A stretch of DNA of 64,000 nt from Mycolicibacterium sp. P9-64 (GTDB taxonomy: Bacteria > Actinomycetota > Actinomycetes > Mycobacteriales > Mycobacteriaceae): NCBI RefSeq assembly GCF_008329605.1, contig NZ_NPKO01000004.1, positions 434,001-498,000 of the forward strand, in the 5' to 3' direction. A program made the translations under genes and the position numbers. The notes under the pieces were generated by a model. That model was given only the letters and a program-made list of their open reading frames with translations, made no database searches and had not been told where the DNA came from. This document shows positions 16,870-25,490 of this stretch, in pieces; the first letter of the stretch is position 1; every line of letters begins with the position of its first letter.

Positions 16870-17820
16870 TCAGATGAGTGCGACGACCTCGCGTGCGCAG
16901 CCCCAACTCAGCGTGATGCCCGCGCCGCCGTGCCCGTAGTTGTGGATCACCCGCGCCCCGGAGCTGAGCTGCTCGTCCTCTTCGAGGCGGACCGTGGCGC
17001 GGCCTGGGCGTAGCCCGACCACGTGCTCGATCACCCGTGCGTTCCGCAGTGCGGGGACCAGGTCCCAGCACCGTTCGATGATCGCGGCACCGACGGCCAT
17101 GTCGACCGTCGTGTCCCAGCGTCCTTCGTCCAGGGTGCCGCCCAGGATGCAGTCATCGCGGCGGGGATGGACGTATGCGCGGCCGCCGGGATGGTGTTCG
17201 TCGCGGACCGACAGCGTCAGACCGGGATTGGTGACGCGGACGATCTGGCCCCGCACCGGGTACAGCGCACGGTCACCGATCAGTTCCCGCGCGCCAAGAC
17301 CTGCGCAGTTGACCACCAGGTCCGCGCCACCACCCACCTCGTGCAGCGACTGCACGTGCCGCTGGACGAACTCGCCACCCAGCTCGCCGACGCGGCCGAC
17401 GAGCCACGGCAGATAGATCGGCATCTCGGCAAGCGGCACCGCGAAGCGCAGTCCGTACCGATAGCCCGGCGGCAGCTCGTCGGCCTCAGCGACACGGACT
17501 CCACCTACCGCGGCCGCCCACTCCGGTTCGCCAGGGGGCTGCCGGTAGAGGCCCAGCGACTCACGCATCACCACGCCCGGCACCTGCATGTCGGCGTGCA
17601 CGGCGAGCACGTCGTAGGTGTCCTCGCCCCAGCGCAACACCCGTTCCCACGGGCCGACGTGCGTCGGGAACCAGACCGCTGCAGCCAGCGCTGACGTCGT
17701 GGTTGCGCTGGGCTCGGCGGCCACGATCTGTACGGCGTGGCCTGCGTCGAGAAGGGAGATGGCCGTGGTCAGTCCGCTGATTCCGGCGCCGATGACGACG
17801 ACCTGCAGTGTGTCGGTCAT
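16870..17820 (-). CDS. aao: D-amino-acid oxidase
   Basis: This 316-residue FAD enzyme oxidises D-amino acids to 2-oxo acids with ammonia and hydrogen peroxide. The N-terminal dinucleotide fold VVVIGAGISGLTTAISLL is at residues 7-25. The family C-terminal signature HNYGHGGAGITLSWG is complete. The active-site Tyr and Arg regions (YRYGLRFAVPLAEMPIYLPWL, VRGQIVRV) are conserved. The length is normal for the family, and M. tuberculosis has one homolog, annotated aao. The ATG start is 32 bp from a perfect 17-bp palindrome. It may recycle D-amino acids from peptidoglycan. Confidence 0.9.
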   Translation of the reverse strand: MTDTLQVVVIGAGISGLTTAISLLDAGHAVQIVAAEPSATTTSALAAAVWFPTHVGPWERVLRWGEDTYDVLAVHADMQVPGVVMRESLGLYRQPPGEPEWAAAVGGVRVAEADELPPGYRYGLRFAVPLAEMPIYLPWLVGRVGELGGEFVQRHVQSLHEVGGGADLVVNCAGLGARELIGDRALYPVRGQIVRVTNPGLTLSVRDEHHPGGRAYVHPRRDDCILGGTLDEGRWDTTVDMAVGAAIIERCWDLVPALRNARVIEHVVGLRPGRATVRLEEDEQLSSGARVIHNYGHGGAGITLSWGCAREVVALI

Positions 17821-17851
17821 GCTGCTTCGCCTGCGCGCAGCGTCGTGAATC

Positions 17852-17868
17852 CGGTCGTGTCACGACCG
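17852..17868. promoter_or_regulatory. 17-bp palindrome upstream of the D-amino-acid oxidase gene
   Basis: CGGTCGTG-T-CACGACCG is a perfect inverted repeat with 8-bp arms around one base. It lies 32 bp upstream of the oxidase start on the minus strand. It is GC-rich, so it could form a hairpin, but no T-run follows on either strand; an operator is more likely than a terminator. Confidence 0.6.
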
Positions 17869-17973
17869 TGAGTGCAGTCGAAGCGCCCAATCACGGGACC
17901 AAAGCTACGCGGGCGGCAGGAGGGTGGCCGCTCCGGTGGCCGCGGGTCTCGCTGCCGCCGTACTCTCCGGCGC

Positions 17974-19164
17974 CTACCCCTGGCCCGGGTAGGCCACGGT
18001 ATCGATGACGCCCCCGCCGTTGATCGGTGGGCCGAGCAGTGCGGTCGTCGTGCTTGCGGCGGTGTCGTAGGCGACGAGTGACTCGCCGCCGCTGCATCCG
18101 TCCTTCGCCAGGAGGTGCAGGTCGTCGCCCTTGGTGCCGACCACGGACACGCTGTCGGTCTGCACGTCGGGCACCGTCACCTGGGACGTCGTTCCGTCGG
18201 GGTCGAGCTTCGCCAGATACGTGACGCCGCAGGGGCCCAACGCTTGGACGAACGTTCCGGATGCCAGCTGCCACGCGTTTGCGTCACCAAGATCAGGGCC
18301 CCTCTGCCCGTCGTTGGGCGCCGTGAGAGCCGTCGGTGGGTCACCGCTGACGGGCACCAACCACAGTTGTGTGCCCATGCCATCGGTGCTCGTGCACCGC
18401 ATCAGGATCGTGGTGCTGCGGTTGCCGTCCCACCAGCGAAGCGGGCTGCAGGCCTTCTGGTTTCGAATCGACACCGTCTTGCTGATGGTCCCGTCATTGC
18501 CCATGACGCTGAACCCGTCCGGTCTGCCGAGAATGATCCGCGTGCCGTCGGGTGTGGAGAGGTATCCACCGCTGAAGTCCGGCCCCACCTGATAGGTCAG
18601 AAGGCGATTGCCCGAGAGATCGGCGCTGACGAGCGCCCTGGGGGACGACGAATATCCCGGTGTCTCGAGCAGCAGCGCACCGCCGTCGGGCCGGGTGAAG
18701 CGGGGGTCGCCTTCGACGGCGAACTTGGTCTGCGCGCCGGTGCGCAGGTCGACGGTGATGGCGACGGGAGGCTTGGCGTACTCCGCGTAGAACAGGGCGC
18801 GGCCCCCGTCCCCGGACCAGTCGACCAGACGGGGTCCGGCCACGTCGCCAGTTGGCGGGAACGTGGCGATCGGGTAGCGGCCACCGGCCGGGTCGAGCAG
18901 GTACAGCGTCGTGGTGGCGGTTGCGGGTTCGCCGGACTGGCCGCCGGAGACTGGGCTCCAGGTGGCCAGCAGCCAACCGGGACCCACCTGGGGCCAGGGG
19001 ATCGCCTCGATCGGCGCCTCGACGCCGTGCGCCGCGGGCTCCGGGGGTTTCGACGTCGAGGATGCGGGGCTGCTCGACACCCCGTGTCCCGCAGGCGAAT
19101 CGGTCGCCGACGAACATCCGGCCACCATCACCATCGCGGCGATGACCGCGAACCCTCGCTTCAT
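17974..19164 (-). CDS. Secreted lipoprotein, beta-propeller-like
   Basis: This 396-residue protein starts at ATG 19164. Its signal peptide ends in the lipobox VMVAGCSS (Cys 17), so it should be lipid-anchored outside the membrane. A Ser/Pro/Thr-rich linker follows, and then repeated segments of the type 'YLLDPAGG', 'DWSGDGGRALFYAEY', 'LVSADLSGNRLLTY', 'GTRIILGRPDG', the pattern of a TolB/WD-like beta-propeller. Several cysteines in the second half may form disulfides. The start overlaps the stop of the MerR gene by 4 bp (ATGA), so the two are translationally coupled. Function unknown. Confidence 0.78.
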   Translation of the reverse strand: MKRGFAVIAAMVMVAGCSSATDSPAGHGVSSSPASSTSKPPEPAAHGVEAPIEAIPWPQVGPGWLLATWSPVSGGQSGEPATATTTLYLLDPAGGRYPIATFPPTGDVAGPRLVDWSGDGGRALFYAEYAKPPVAITVDLRTGAQTKFAVEGDPRFTRPDGGALLLETPGYSSSPRALVSADLSGNRLLTYQVGPDFSGGYLSTPDGTRIILGRPDGFSVMGNDGTISKTVSIRNQKACSPLRWWDGNRSTTILMRCTSTDGMGTQLWLVPVSGDPPTALTAPNDGQRGPDLGDANAWQLASGTFVQALGPCGVTYLAKLDPDGTTSQVTVPDVQTDSVSVVGTKGDDLHLLAKDGCSGGESLVAYDTAASTTTALLGPPINGGGVIDTVAYPGQG

Positions 19165-19499
19165 GTGCGGACCTGCCTGTCGTTGGCTGCGCGGCGTAGT
19201 GCGGTGTTGGTGTCTTCGAGATCCAGGATGCGGCCGATGCCGGCGATGTTCACCCCGGCGGCGACCAGCGTGAGGATCCGTTCGATGCGGGCCAGATCGT
19301 CGGTGCTGTAGCGGCGGGTGCCGCCGTCGGTACGGGCCGGGGTGAGTAGACCGTGGCGTTCCCACAGACGCAGTGATTGTGTTGGAGCACCAGACAATTC
19401 GGCTGCCACCGTAATTCCATAGACCCCGCGGCTTGGGGCTGGTAGACGGTTGCCGGGTGTCGGGTCCGGGAAGACAGCACCCTCGTCGGTCGTGTTCAA
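19161..19499 (-). CDS. MerR-family regulator (HspR-like), divergent from hsp18
   Basis: This 112-residue protein has a MerR winged-helix domain (VAAELSGAPTQSLRLWERHGLL near 32-53, then RRYSTDDLARIERI). It has a short C-terminal helix (GIGRILDLEDTNTALRR) and no ligand-binding domain or metal cysteines. This small form is the HspR-like type that represses heat-shock genes. The track start is a TTG at 19499; another start nearby is possible. It faces hsp18 across 130 bp, so it probably controls hsp18 and itself. The lipoprotein gene behind it is translationally coupled. Confidence 0.8.
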   Translation of the reverse strand: MNTTDEGAVFPDPTPGNRLPAPSRGVYGITVAAELSGAPTQSLRLWERHGLLTPARTDGGTRRYSTDDLARIERILTLVAAGVNIAGIGRILDLEDTNTALRRAANDRQVRT

Positions 19500-19517
19500 A
19501 CTTTTCTCGATTCCCTA

Positions 19518-19544
19518 CTTGCACCCGGTGATGTCGAGTGCTAT
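19518..19544. promoter_or_regulatory. CIRCE-like element (HrcA site) upstream of hsp18
   Basis: The two 9-bp arms at 19518-19526 (CTTGCACCC) and 19536-19544 (GAGTGCTAT) match the CIRCE consensus TTAGCACTC-N9-GAGTGCTAA at 6 and 8 positions, with the exact 9-bp spacer. The site lies in the hsp18/MerR divergent region. A match of 14 out of 18 could still be coincidence. Confidence 0.45.
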
Positions 19545-19556
19545 ATAAAAGTTATA

Positions 19557-19582
19557 CCAACTGACACAGATAAACCAGTTGG
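19557..19582. promoter_or_regulatory. 7-bp inverted repeat in the hsp18 leader
   Basis: CCAACTG (19557-19563) and CAGTTGG (19576-19582) are perfect inverted arms with a 12-bp spacer, about 50 bp before the hsp18 start. They may be a binding site for the MerR regulator or a 5' leader hairpin. Confidence 0.4.
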
Positions 19583-19629
19583 GAACGCACAGATGGCTCA
19601 AAGTGAAAGGACAGATGGAGGTGGCCACG

Positions 19630-20121
19630 ATGCTGATGCGTACTGACCCGTTCCGGGAGTTGGACCGCTTCACCCAGCAGGTCTTGGGCACTGCAGCGCG
19701 CCCTGCGGGGATGCCCATGGACGCCTGGCGCGACGGTGATGAGTTCCACGTGGAGTTCGACCTGCCCGGCGTAAGCCCGGAGTCATTGGACCTGGATATC
19801 GAGAACAACGTGGTGACCGTGCGCGCCGAACGTGCACCGGTGGACCCGTCCCGGGAGATGCTGGCCTCTGAGCGGCCTCGCGGGGTCTTCTCCCGTCAGC
19901 TGGTACTGGGTAACAACCTCGATACCGGCCGGATCACCGCCGACTATCACGACGGCGTGCTGCGGTTGGTGATCCCGGTGGCGGAGAAGGCCAAGCCACG
20001 AAAGATCGCCGTGGGCCGCACCGATGCCACCAAGGCGATCCCCGATGACGCCCGGGTGATCACCGAGGACGGCGACACGGTGCGCGACGGTACCGCCGCG
20101 AGGGAATCGGTCAGCGCCTGA
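19630..20121 (+). CDS. hsp18: Small heat-shock protein, 18-kDa-antigen type (Hsp20 family)
   Basis: This 163-residue protein starts at the ATG in [14 protein letters not shown], with GGAGG 5-8 bp ahead; upstream in-frame starts lack such a site. The opening and the segments [16 protein letters not shown] and [11 protein letters not shown] closely match the M. leprae 18-kDa antigen as I recall it. The alpha-crystallin domain covers about residues 30-130 with the typical [18 protein letters not shown] end. It is a cytoplasmic ATP-independent holdase that keeps unfolding proteins soluble in stress. The C-terminal tail is longer than usual and acidic. It is likely controlled by the divergent MerR protein and perhaps HrcA. 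Confidence 0.92.
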   Translation: MLMRTDPFRELDRFTQQVLGTAARPAGMPMDAWRDGDEFHVEFDLPGVSPESLDLDIENNVVTVRAERAPVDPSREMLASERPRGVFSRQLVLGNNLDTGRITADYHDGVLRLVIPVAEKAKPRKIAVGRTDATKAIPDDARVITEDGDTVRDGTAARESVSA

Positions 20122-20234
20122 CCAGGTCTGGACACTGTGCAGTGGTGACGGGCCTGAGCGCCAGGCGCTGGGTCCCCGCGCCGCATCACGTGCCTGAACG
20201 GCCGGTCTGAAGCCGACGAAGGAAGGAGGTAGCG

Positions 20235-20594
20235 ATGACGCAGTGCATCGCGATGGCGGCGCAGGCGCCGAGTCCCACCATCGAGATTGATCCTCTGGCC
20301 GTGGACGACCCGTCGATGGTGTCAACGCTGATGGCCGAAGTCGAGGCCATCCTTCGCGAAGCGATCGCTGCCGAAGCTCCTGCCCGTCGGCGGCCGGCAC
20401 CACCAGCGGTCGGGTGCGCCCAGCACGGGCCCCGACGCGCTGGGCGGTTCTGCCACCCCGGACCACCGCCGACACACGTCCAAGTCGTTCGGCGGTCCGA
20501 CCCGAGACAACGCAGCCCTCCGGCGGTGAGGCGCGCAGCGAATCAGATGACAGCACGACCGAATGGAAGCGAGGTGATGGCATCACCACCGTGA
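20235..20594 (+). CDS. Small hypothetical protein behind hsp18
   Basis: A strong ribosome site (GAAGGAAGGAGGTAGCG) precedes this ATG, which argues for real translation. The first 48 residues are well behaved: a short acidic, alanine-rich segment that could be helical (VSTLMAEVEAILREAIAAEA). From about residue 50 the sequence turns into proline/arginine-rich text (RRRPAPPAVGCAQHGPRRAG) and no longer looks like a folded protein. A frameshift or a shorter true gene is therefore possible. It lies 113 bp after hsp18 on the same strand and may be co-expressed. No domain recognised. Confidence 0.45.
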   Translation: MTQCIAMAAQAPSPTIEIDPLAVDDPSMVSTLMAEVEAILREAIAAEAPARRRPAPPAVGCAQHGPRRAGRFCHPGPPPTHVQVVRRSDPRQRSPPAVRRAANQMTARPNGSEVMASPP

Positions 20595-20718
20595 AGGCCG
20601 GGCCCGCCCGCCCCAGGGCCACACTGCGGGCGTCGTTGCAACTTGACACTGGGAACCGAAACACGCCAATGCCCATCCGAGGCAACCATTCCCAGGGCGG
20701 GCGGCCCGCCATCCGGCC

Positions 20719-21243
20719 TCACCGACGTGCGGATGTCGTCAGCGGCTGACCGGTCGCGGACTGCAGCAGGCAAATGACGGTGCTCGGTAGGGGATTGTTG
20801 GCAGTCCGGTCCTGTCCCGAGTCGATCAGGTAGGTCACCGAGTAGGGGCTGCCATCTACGGGGCGACCGGTGTAGTCGGGCACCCCTGCCGAGCACGCGC
20901 GACCGGCGACGTCGGCGATGGCGGCATTGACCTCCACCGGCGCGCGCAGGTAGACCTCGGCGGCATGGGCCGCCGCGCAGTCGACGATCGAGACGGACAC
21001 CTCACCGAGATCCACCGCGGGAACCTCGGCAATGCAGTCGCCGACCTGCAGGTCGACCCACTTGTGGGTGTCGGGGGTCAGCGGCATCGGGGGAGCGGCG
21101 ACCGTCGGCGGCGGCGAGGTCGATACCGCGGACGTGGTGGCCGTCGTCCTGCCGATCGAGGTGTCGGTGGCGACGGGGCCGCAGGCCGCCAGCGACCCGA
21201 TCACGCACGCGCACAACACAACGCGATGACTTTGGATCCGCAT
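20719..21243 (-). CDS. Lipoprotein with septum-formation-like domain
   Basis: This 174-residue protein has a signal peptide with lipobox GSLAACGP (Cys about 20) and then a Thr/Ser/Pro linker. The C-terminal domain contains VGDCIAEVP, a VDCAAAHAAEV strand with Cys-Ala-His, and two further cysteines (RACSAGVP, VICLLQS). This pattern of 'GDC...V.C..pH..EV' is that of the actinobacterial Septum_form/DUF4190-associated domain. It is expected on the outer face of the cell membrane. Start ATG 21243 is preferred because upstream alternatives would extend the signal peptide. Function unknown. Confidence 0.75.
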   Translation of the reverse strand: MRIQSHRVVLCACVIGSLAACGPVATDTSIGRTTATTSAVSTSPPPTVAAPPMPLTPDTHKWVDLQVGDCIAEVPAVDLGEVSVSIVDCAAAHAAEVYLRAPVEVNAAIADVAGRACSAGVPDYTGRPVDGSPYSVTYLIDSGQDRTANNPLPSTVICLLQSATGQPLTTSARR

Positions 21244-21413
21244 GGCGGCCTCCTCGACCCGCGCCACAATTGGCTAACCGAGGAGTCTAGGCGCGGATTG
21301 GTGTCTTCCGCCTCAACCGACGCCGTTGCCGTGTCACCGCTATCTGCCGGGGCCACGGTCCCCGGCATGCCACCACGGACACATCGACCCCGAATGGTTC
21401 GGCTGGGTCGGCC

Positions 21414-22889
21414 TTACGCGTGTGCCTGACTCACCGCGACCTCGGTGTCCTTGCCCGCCAAGCGATCGTTCCAGACCTGGAGCACGTTGGCCGGGGTGCG
21501 CGTGGTCAGGAAGCTGACGACGACGTAGACGATCAGGCTCGCGGCGAGCCCGTAGTAGATCGGCTCGTTGGCCAGGACGTCGCCCACCGCGAACATCGTG
21601 CCAAGGGTGACCACGGTGCCGACGCCCATCGACCACAGCGCACCGGCGCCGGTCGCGCGCTTCCACAGGAAGCCGCCGAGGATGGCGACCAGCAGACCGC
21701 CGACCAGGATGTCGTAGGCGATGGTCAGCGCCGCGACGACGTCGTTCAACAGAGCCGCGATGACGATGACGGCGATGCCGAGCACCACGACGTAGAGCCG
21801 ATCCGAGTGCACGTCCCGATCAGCGTCCTGCTCCTGAGGGGCGTCGCGCCCAATCATCCTGAGCAGCAACGGCTTCACGTCGGTCTTGGCCACTGTCGCA
21901 GTGGCGATGAGGGCCCCCGAGGCGGTCGACATCATGGCGGCGACGGCGGCCGCCAGCACGATGCCGCTGATCCCGACGGGCAGGATCGTCTCGGCGATCT
22001 GGGCGTAGACGTCGTCCTTGGCCTTCACGTCGGGCAGGAACGTCGATGCCGCCATGCCGATGACGGCGCCCGCGACGCCGTACAACAAGCAGTAGATCGC
22101 CGCCGTCGTGCCGCCCCACTTGGCGACTCCTGGTGAGCGTGCGGTGAACACCCGCTGCCAAATGTCTTGGCCGATAAGCATTCCGAAGCTATAGACGACG
22201 AAGAACGTGATGATCGTCGGCACGCCGATCGTGCCGAGGTCGAAGACGACGTCACCTGCCCGCTCCCTGATGCCGTCGAGACCGCCCGCCTTGTTCCAGG
22301 TGAACGGCAGCAGCAGGAAGAAGATGCCGATGGTCTTGAGCACGAACTGCACCATGTCGGTCAACGTGATCGACCACATGCCGCCGATCGAGGAGTAGAG
22401 CATGACGACCGCGCCGCCGATGATCACCGACAGCGTGCGGTTCGTGTTGAACAGCACGTTGAAGACCGTCGCGTAGGCGATCGTTGAGGTCACCGACAAC
22501 ATCAACGTGTAGGCGACCATGACGATCCCGGACGCGGCGGTGGCGTCGACGCCGTACCGCAGTTTCAGCATCTGCGCGACGGTGTAGACCTTGAGCCGCT
22601 GAATGCGTCCGGCAAAGACCAGGCTCAGCAGCAGCAGGCCGACGGCGATCGACACCACCAGCCACATGCCCGAGATGCCGTACTTGTAGCCAAGCCCGAC
22701 ACCACCGACGGTGGATGCGCCGCCAAGGACGACGGCCGCCATGGTGCCGGTGTAGAGGGCCGGGCCGAGTCGCCGTCCGGCGACCAGGAAGTCCGCCGAG
22801 TCCTTCGTCCTGGTCTTACCCCAGAAGCCGAACGCGAGCATCGCCGCGAGATAGACGACGATGATGGCGATGTCGATGGGTTTACCCAT
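21414..22889 (-). CDS. Sodium:solute symporter (SSS family)
   Basis: This 491-residue protein has about 13 hydrophobic segments and the SSS features of the first helices (VYLAAMLAFGFWGKTRTKDSADFLVAGRRLG). The GGASTVGGVGLGYKYG segment follows in helix 2. The start ATG 22889 overlaps the end of the upstream TPP gene by 8 bp (ATGGGTAA), so it is the last gene of the operon. SSS transporters import sugars, amino acids, urea or polyamines with sodium. Given the neighbours, a guanidino acid, an amine or a related carbon compound is a plausible substrate. Confidence 0.87.
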   Translation of the reverse strand: MGKPIDIAIIVVYLAAMLAFGFWGKTRTKDSADFLVAGRRLGPALYTGTMAAVVLGGASTVGGVGLGYKYGISGMWLVVSIAVGLLLLSLVFAGRIQRLKVYTVAQMLKLRYGVDATAASGIVMVAYTLMLSVTSTIAYATVFNVLFNTNRTLSVIIGGAVVMLYSSIGGMWSITLTDMVQFVLKTIGIFFLLLPFTWNKAGGLDGIRERAGDVVFDLGTIGVPTIITFFVVYSFGMLIGQDIWQRVFTARSPGVAKWGGTTAAIYCLLYGVAGAVIGMAASTFLPDVKAKDDVYAQIAETILPVGISGIVLAAAVAAMMSTASGALIATATVAKTDVKPLLLRMIGRDAPQEQDADRDVHSDRLYVVVLGIAVIVIAALLNDVVAALTIAYDILVGGLLVAILGGFLWKRATGAGALWSMGVGTVVTLGTMFAVGDVLANEPIYYGLAASLIVYVVVSFLTTRTPANVLQVWNDRLAGKDTEVAVSQAHA

Positions 22890-24537
22890 GGTGGGACTCC
22901 TCGAGGTGGGTGGGCGCAAACATCTGCAGAAGCGCGGGAAGGACGACCACGGCCGGGCCGGGTGTCGTGAAGGTGCCGGCGATGATCTCGCCGACCGTGT
23001 CGAGCGTTGCCCCATGGGCGGGAACCCCGAAACTCGCTGCCAGGGCGACGAAGTCAGGTCGGGAGAGTTCGGTCGCGGTGGCCTGGCCGAACGTGTCGGT
23101 CATGTACTCGCGCAGGATTCCGTAGCCGCCGTCGTCGACGATCAACCACGTGACGTCGGCGTCGTGCTGGCGCGCCGTGGCCAGTTCGGCGATCGAGTAC
23201 ATCGCGCCGCCGTCACCGGAGACCGCGAACGTGCGCTCGCCGGAGCCGATGGCCGCAGCGATCGCGGCCGGGTAACCGAATCCGAGCCCGCCCGAGCCTT
23301 GCGCCGAATGGAACTCCCCGTCCTGTGGATCCCACGCCGACCACGCCCAGTACGCGGCGATCGTCATGTCCCAGAACGTCTGTGTACGAGCGGGAACCGC
23401 GGCGCGCAGGTCGCGCATCAAGGTCAGTTCCGTGGCGAGGTCCTGCTCGGCGAGCCTGCGCTGCACCGACGCTCGTAGTTCGGCGGCCGCCTTCTCGCCT
23501 GGTCCGCTGTCACGTCGCGTGACCTGCGTGGTCATCGCCTCGAGGGCGAGCGTCGCATCGGAGTGAATGCCGAGGCCGGGATGGTTCGCCTCGAGCACCC
23601 GCGGTTCGGCGTCGACGTGAATGAGCTTGCCCTTGGGGGCGAACGTGAAGTAGTTGCTCGTCACCTCACCCATCGCGGTGCCGACCGCCAGGAGCACGTC
23701 GGCGTCCTCGAGTAGCTGGGTGGTGTAGCGGTCCTCGATCCACGACGCCGCCGACAGCGGGTGGTCGAAGCGGATGGCGCCCTTGCCTCCGACCGTCGAA
23801 ACCACCGGCGCGCCAAGTCGTTCGGCGAGAGCGGTTAGTGCGGCCGGCCCACCGGGTGAGCGGCGCACACCGCCACCGGCCAGGATCACCGGTCGCGACG
23901 CGGAGTCGAGCAGCGTCGCGGCCTCGGTGATGAGCTCGGCGCGTGGTGGACGCTCGGTCACCTGCATCACCACCGACGTGACCGGTGGTAGGCAACTCGG
24001 CTCGAGGAGCACGTCCTGGGGGATCTCCACCCACGTGGGGCCCGCGGGCGCCGACTGGGCGAGGGCAAAGGCGTCGGCGAGCAGGCTCGGGATCTCGGCA
24101 CCCGTGCGGACGACGGCCGTGCTCTTCGTGACGTTGATTGCGCTGCGCTGTTGGTCGTCGAGCTGGTGCAGCATGCCGCGGCGAAGGCCGAGCCCGTCGC
24201 GGGGCACCTGGCTGGTGATGACCAGCAGCGGCACACCCGTCGCATAGGCCTCCTGCAGCGCGCCGAGCGCGGTCAGCGCACCGGGGCCGGTGGACAGGAA
24301 CATCACGCCGACTTCGCCCGTGGCCCTGGCATATCCGTCGGCGCCGAACGCCGAATTGTTCTCGACACGCGAGCTGACGAACGTCAGGTCGCTCCGCCGA
24401 ATCGCGTCGAACAGGCCGAGCGCGTGCTGGCCGGGGATGCCGAAGACGTGCGAAACACCCAGCGCCGCCAGTGTTTCGACGACGACGTCGCCACCGTTTC
24501 TCACCCCGTCGCTCCGTTCGCCCTGGTTCCGGGTCAC
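22882..24537 (-). CDS. ThDP-dependent decarboxylase, candidate 2-ketoarginine decarboxylase (AruI-like)
   Basis: This 551-residue enzyme has the three domains of acetolactate-synthase-type ThDP enzymes. The catalytic glutamate lies in [20 protein letters not shown] (about residue 58). The central domain contains the [10 protein letters not shown] fold. The ThDP/Mg motif starts SGDGGAMYS near residue 449, and about 25 residues later reads [13 protein letters not shown], with Asp where most relatives have Asn-Asn. It overlaps the ureohydrolase gene by 4 bp (GTGA) and the symporter by 8 bp. In Pseudomonas the arginine transaminase route uses AruI (a ThDP enzyme) and later a guanidinobutyrase; the same pair of protein types side by side suggests a 5-guanidino-2-oxopentanoate decarboxylase. 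Acetolactate synthase is less likely, because no small subunit is nearby. Confidence 0.72.
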   Translation of the reverse strand: MTRNQGERSDGVRNGGDVVVETLAALGVSHVFGIPGQHALGLFDAIRRSDLTFVSSRVENNSAFGADGYARATGEVGVMFLSTGPGALTALGALQEAYATGVPLLVITSQVPRDGLGLRRGMLHQLDDQQRSAINVTKSTAVVRTGAEIPSLLADAFALAQSAPAGPTWVEIPQDVLLEPSCLPPVTSVVMQVTERPPRAELITEAATLLDSASRPVILAGGGVRRSPGGPAALTALAERLGAPVVSTVGGKGAIRFDHPLSAASWIEDRYTTQLLEDADVLLAVGTAMGEVTSNYFTFAPKGKLIHVDAEPRVLEANHPGLGIHSDATLALEAMTTQVTRRDSGPGEKAAAELRASVQRRLAEQDLATELTLMRDLRAAVPARTQTFWDMTIAAYWAWSAWDPQDGEFHSAQGSGGLGFGYPAAIAAAIGSGERTFAVSGDGGAMYSIAELATARQHDADVTWLIVDDGGYGILREYMTDTFGQATATELSRPDFVALAASFGVPAHGATLDTVGEIIAGTFTTPGPAVVVLPALLQMFAPTHLEESHHG

Positions 24538-25490
24538 TCGGCCGACTCTTCGTGTCGCAGCGCGAGCAGCGACACCAGGTCGTAGGCAACGTGTGAGGCG
24601 GCTACACCGGTGATCTCGGCGTGATCGTAGGCGGGGGCGACCTCGACGACGTCGGCACCGATGAGGTTCAGCCCGCGGAAACCGCGCAGGATCTCGAGCA
24701 GCTCGCGGCTGGTGATGCCTCCGGCCTCCGGGGTGCCGGTGCCCGGGGCATGCGCGGGGTCCAGCACGTCGATGTCGATGGAGAGGTACACGGGCCGGTC
24801 GCCGACGCGCTGCCGCAGTTTGTCGATGACCTCGACCACGCCTTGGTGGTACACGTCCGACGAGGTGACGATGCCGAAGCCGAATCGCCGGTCGTCCTCC
24901 AGATCCTTCTTGCCGTACAGCGGTCCGCGGGTGCCGACGTGGCTGAGCGCCTCGGTGTCGACGATGCCTTCCTCGACCGCGCGCCGGAACGGCGTTCCGT
25001 GCGTGTACTCGGCTCCGAAGTAGGTGTCCCAGGTGTCGAGGTGTGCGTCGAAGTGCACCAGTGCGACGGGGCCGTGCCGGTGCGCTGCGGCGCGGAGCAG
25101 GGGGAGGGCGATGGTGTGGTCGCCGCCGATCGTCACCAATCGGGTGCCGTCGGCGGTCAAGTCGATTGCGGCAGCCTCGATGGTCTCGATGGCCTCGTGA
25201 ATGTTGAACGGGTTCACCGCGATGTCGCCGGCGTCGGCCACCTGCGCGACCTCGAACGGCGAGACGTCCATGGCCGGGTTGTACGGCCGCAGTAGACGCG
25301 ACGACTCGCGCACGTGTGTCGGACCGAAGCGCGCGCCGGGTCGGTAGGACACTCCGGAGTCGAAGGGAACGCCTGCCACGACGATGTCGGCCCGCGGTAC
25401 CTGATCGAGGCGGGGCAGACGCGCGAACGACGCCGGGCCTGCGAAGCGCGGGGTCTTGGAGGCGTCGATGGGGCCGATTGGGGCGGTCAT
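24534..25490 (-). CDS. speB: Ureohydrolase: agmatinase or guanidinobutyrase
   Basis: This 318-residue protein belongs to the arginase/agmatinase family, which removes urea from a guanidino compound. All manganese-binding motifs are present: GGDHT (near 123), FDAHLDTW (near 146) and [19 protein letters not shown] (near 229). The ending fits agmatinases and guanidinobutyrases rather than arginase. The start overlaps the permease stop (ATGA). Beside a ThDP decarboxylase, 4-guanidinobutyrate is a more attractive substrate than agmatine, but the sequence alone cannot separate them. Confidence 0.88.
   Translation of the reverse strand: MTAPIGPIDASKTPRFAGPASFARLPRLDQVPRADIVVAGVPFDSGVSYRPGARFGPTHVRESSRLLRPYNPAMDVSPFEVAQVADAGDIAVNPFNIHEAIETIEAAAIDLTADGTRLVTIGGDHTIALPLLRAAAHRHGPVALVHFDAHLDTWDTYFGAEYTHGTPFRRAVEEGIVDTEALSHVGTRGPLYGKKDLEDDRRFGFGIVTSSDVYHQGVVEVIDKLRQRVGDRPVYLSIDIDVLDPAHAPGTGTPEAGGITSRELLEILRGFRGLNLIGADVVEVAPAYDHAEITGVAASHVAYDLVSLLALRHEESAE

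Noticed and set aside
17852..17868. Intrinsic terminator for the lipoprotein gene
   Set aside because: The hairpin has no T-run on either strand and lies upstream of the next gene start, so an operator is more likely.
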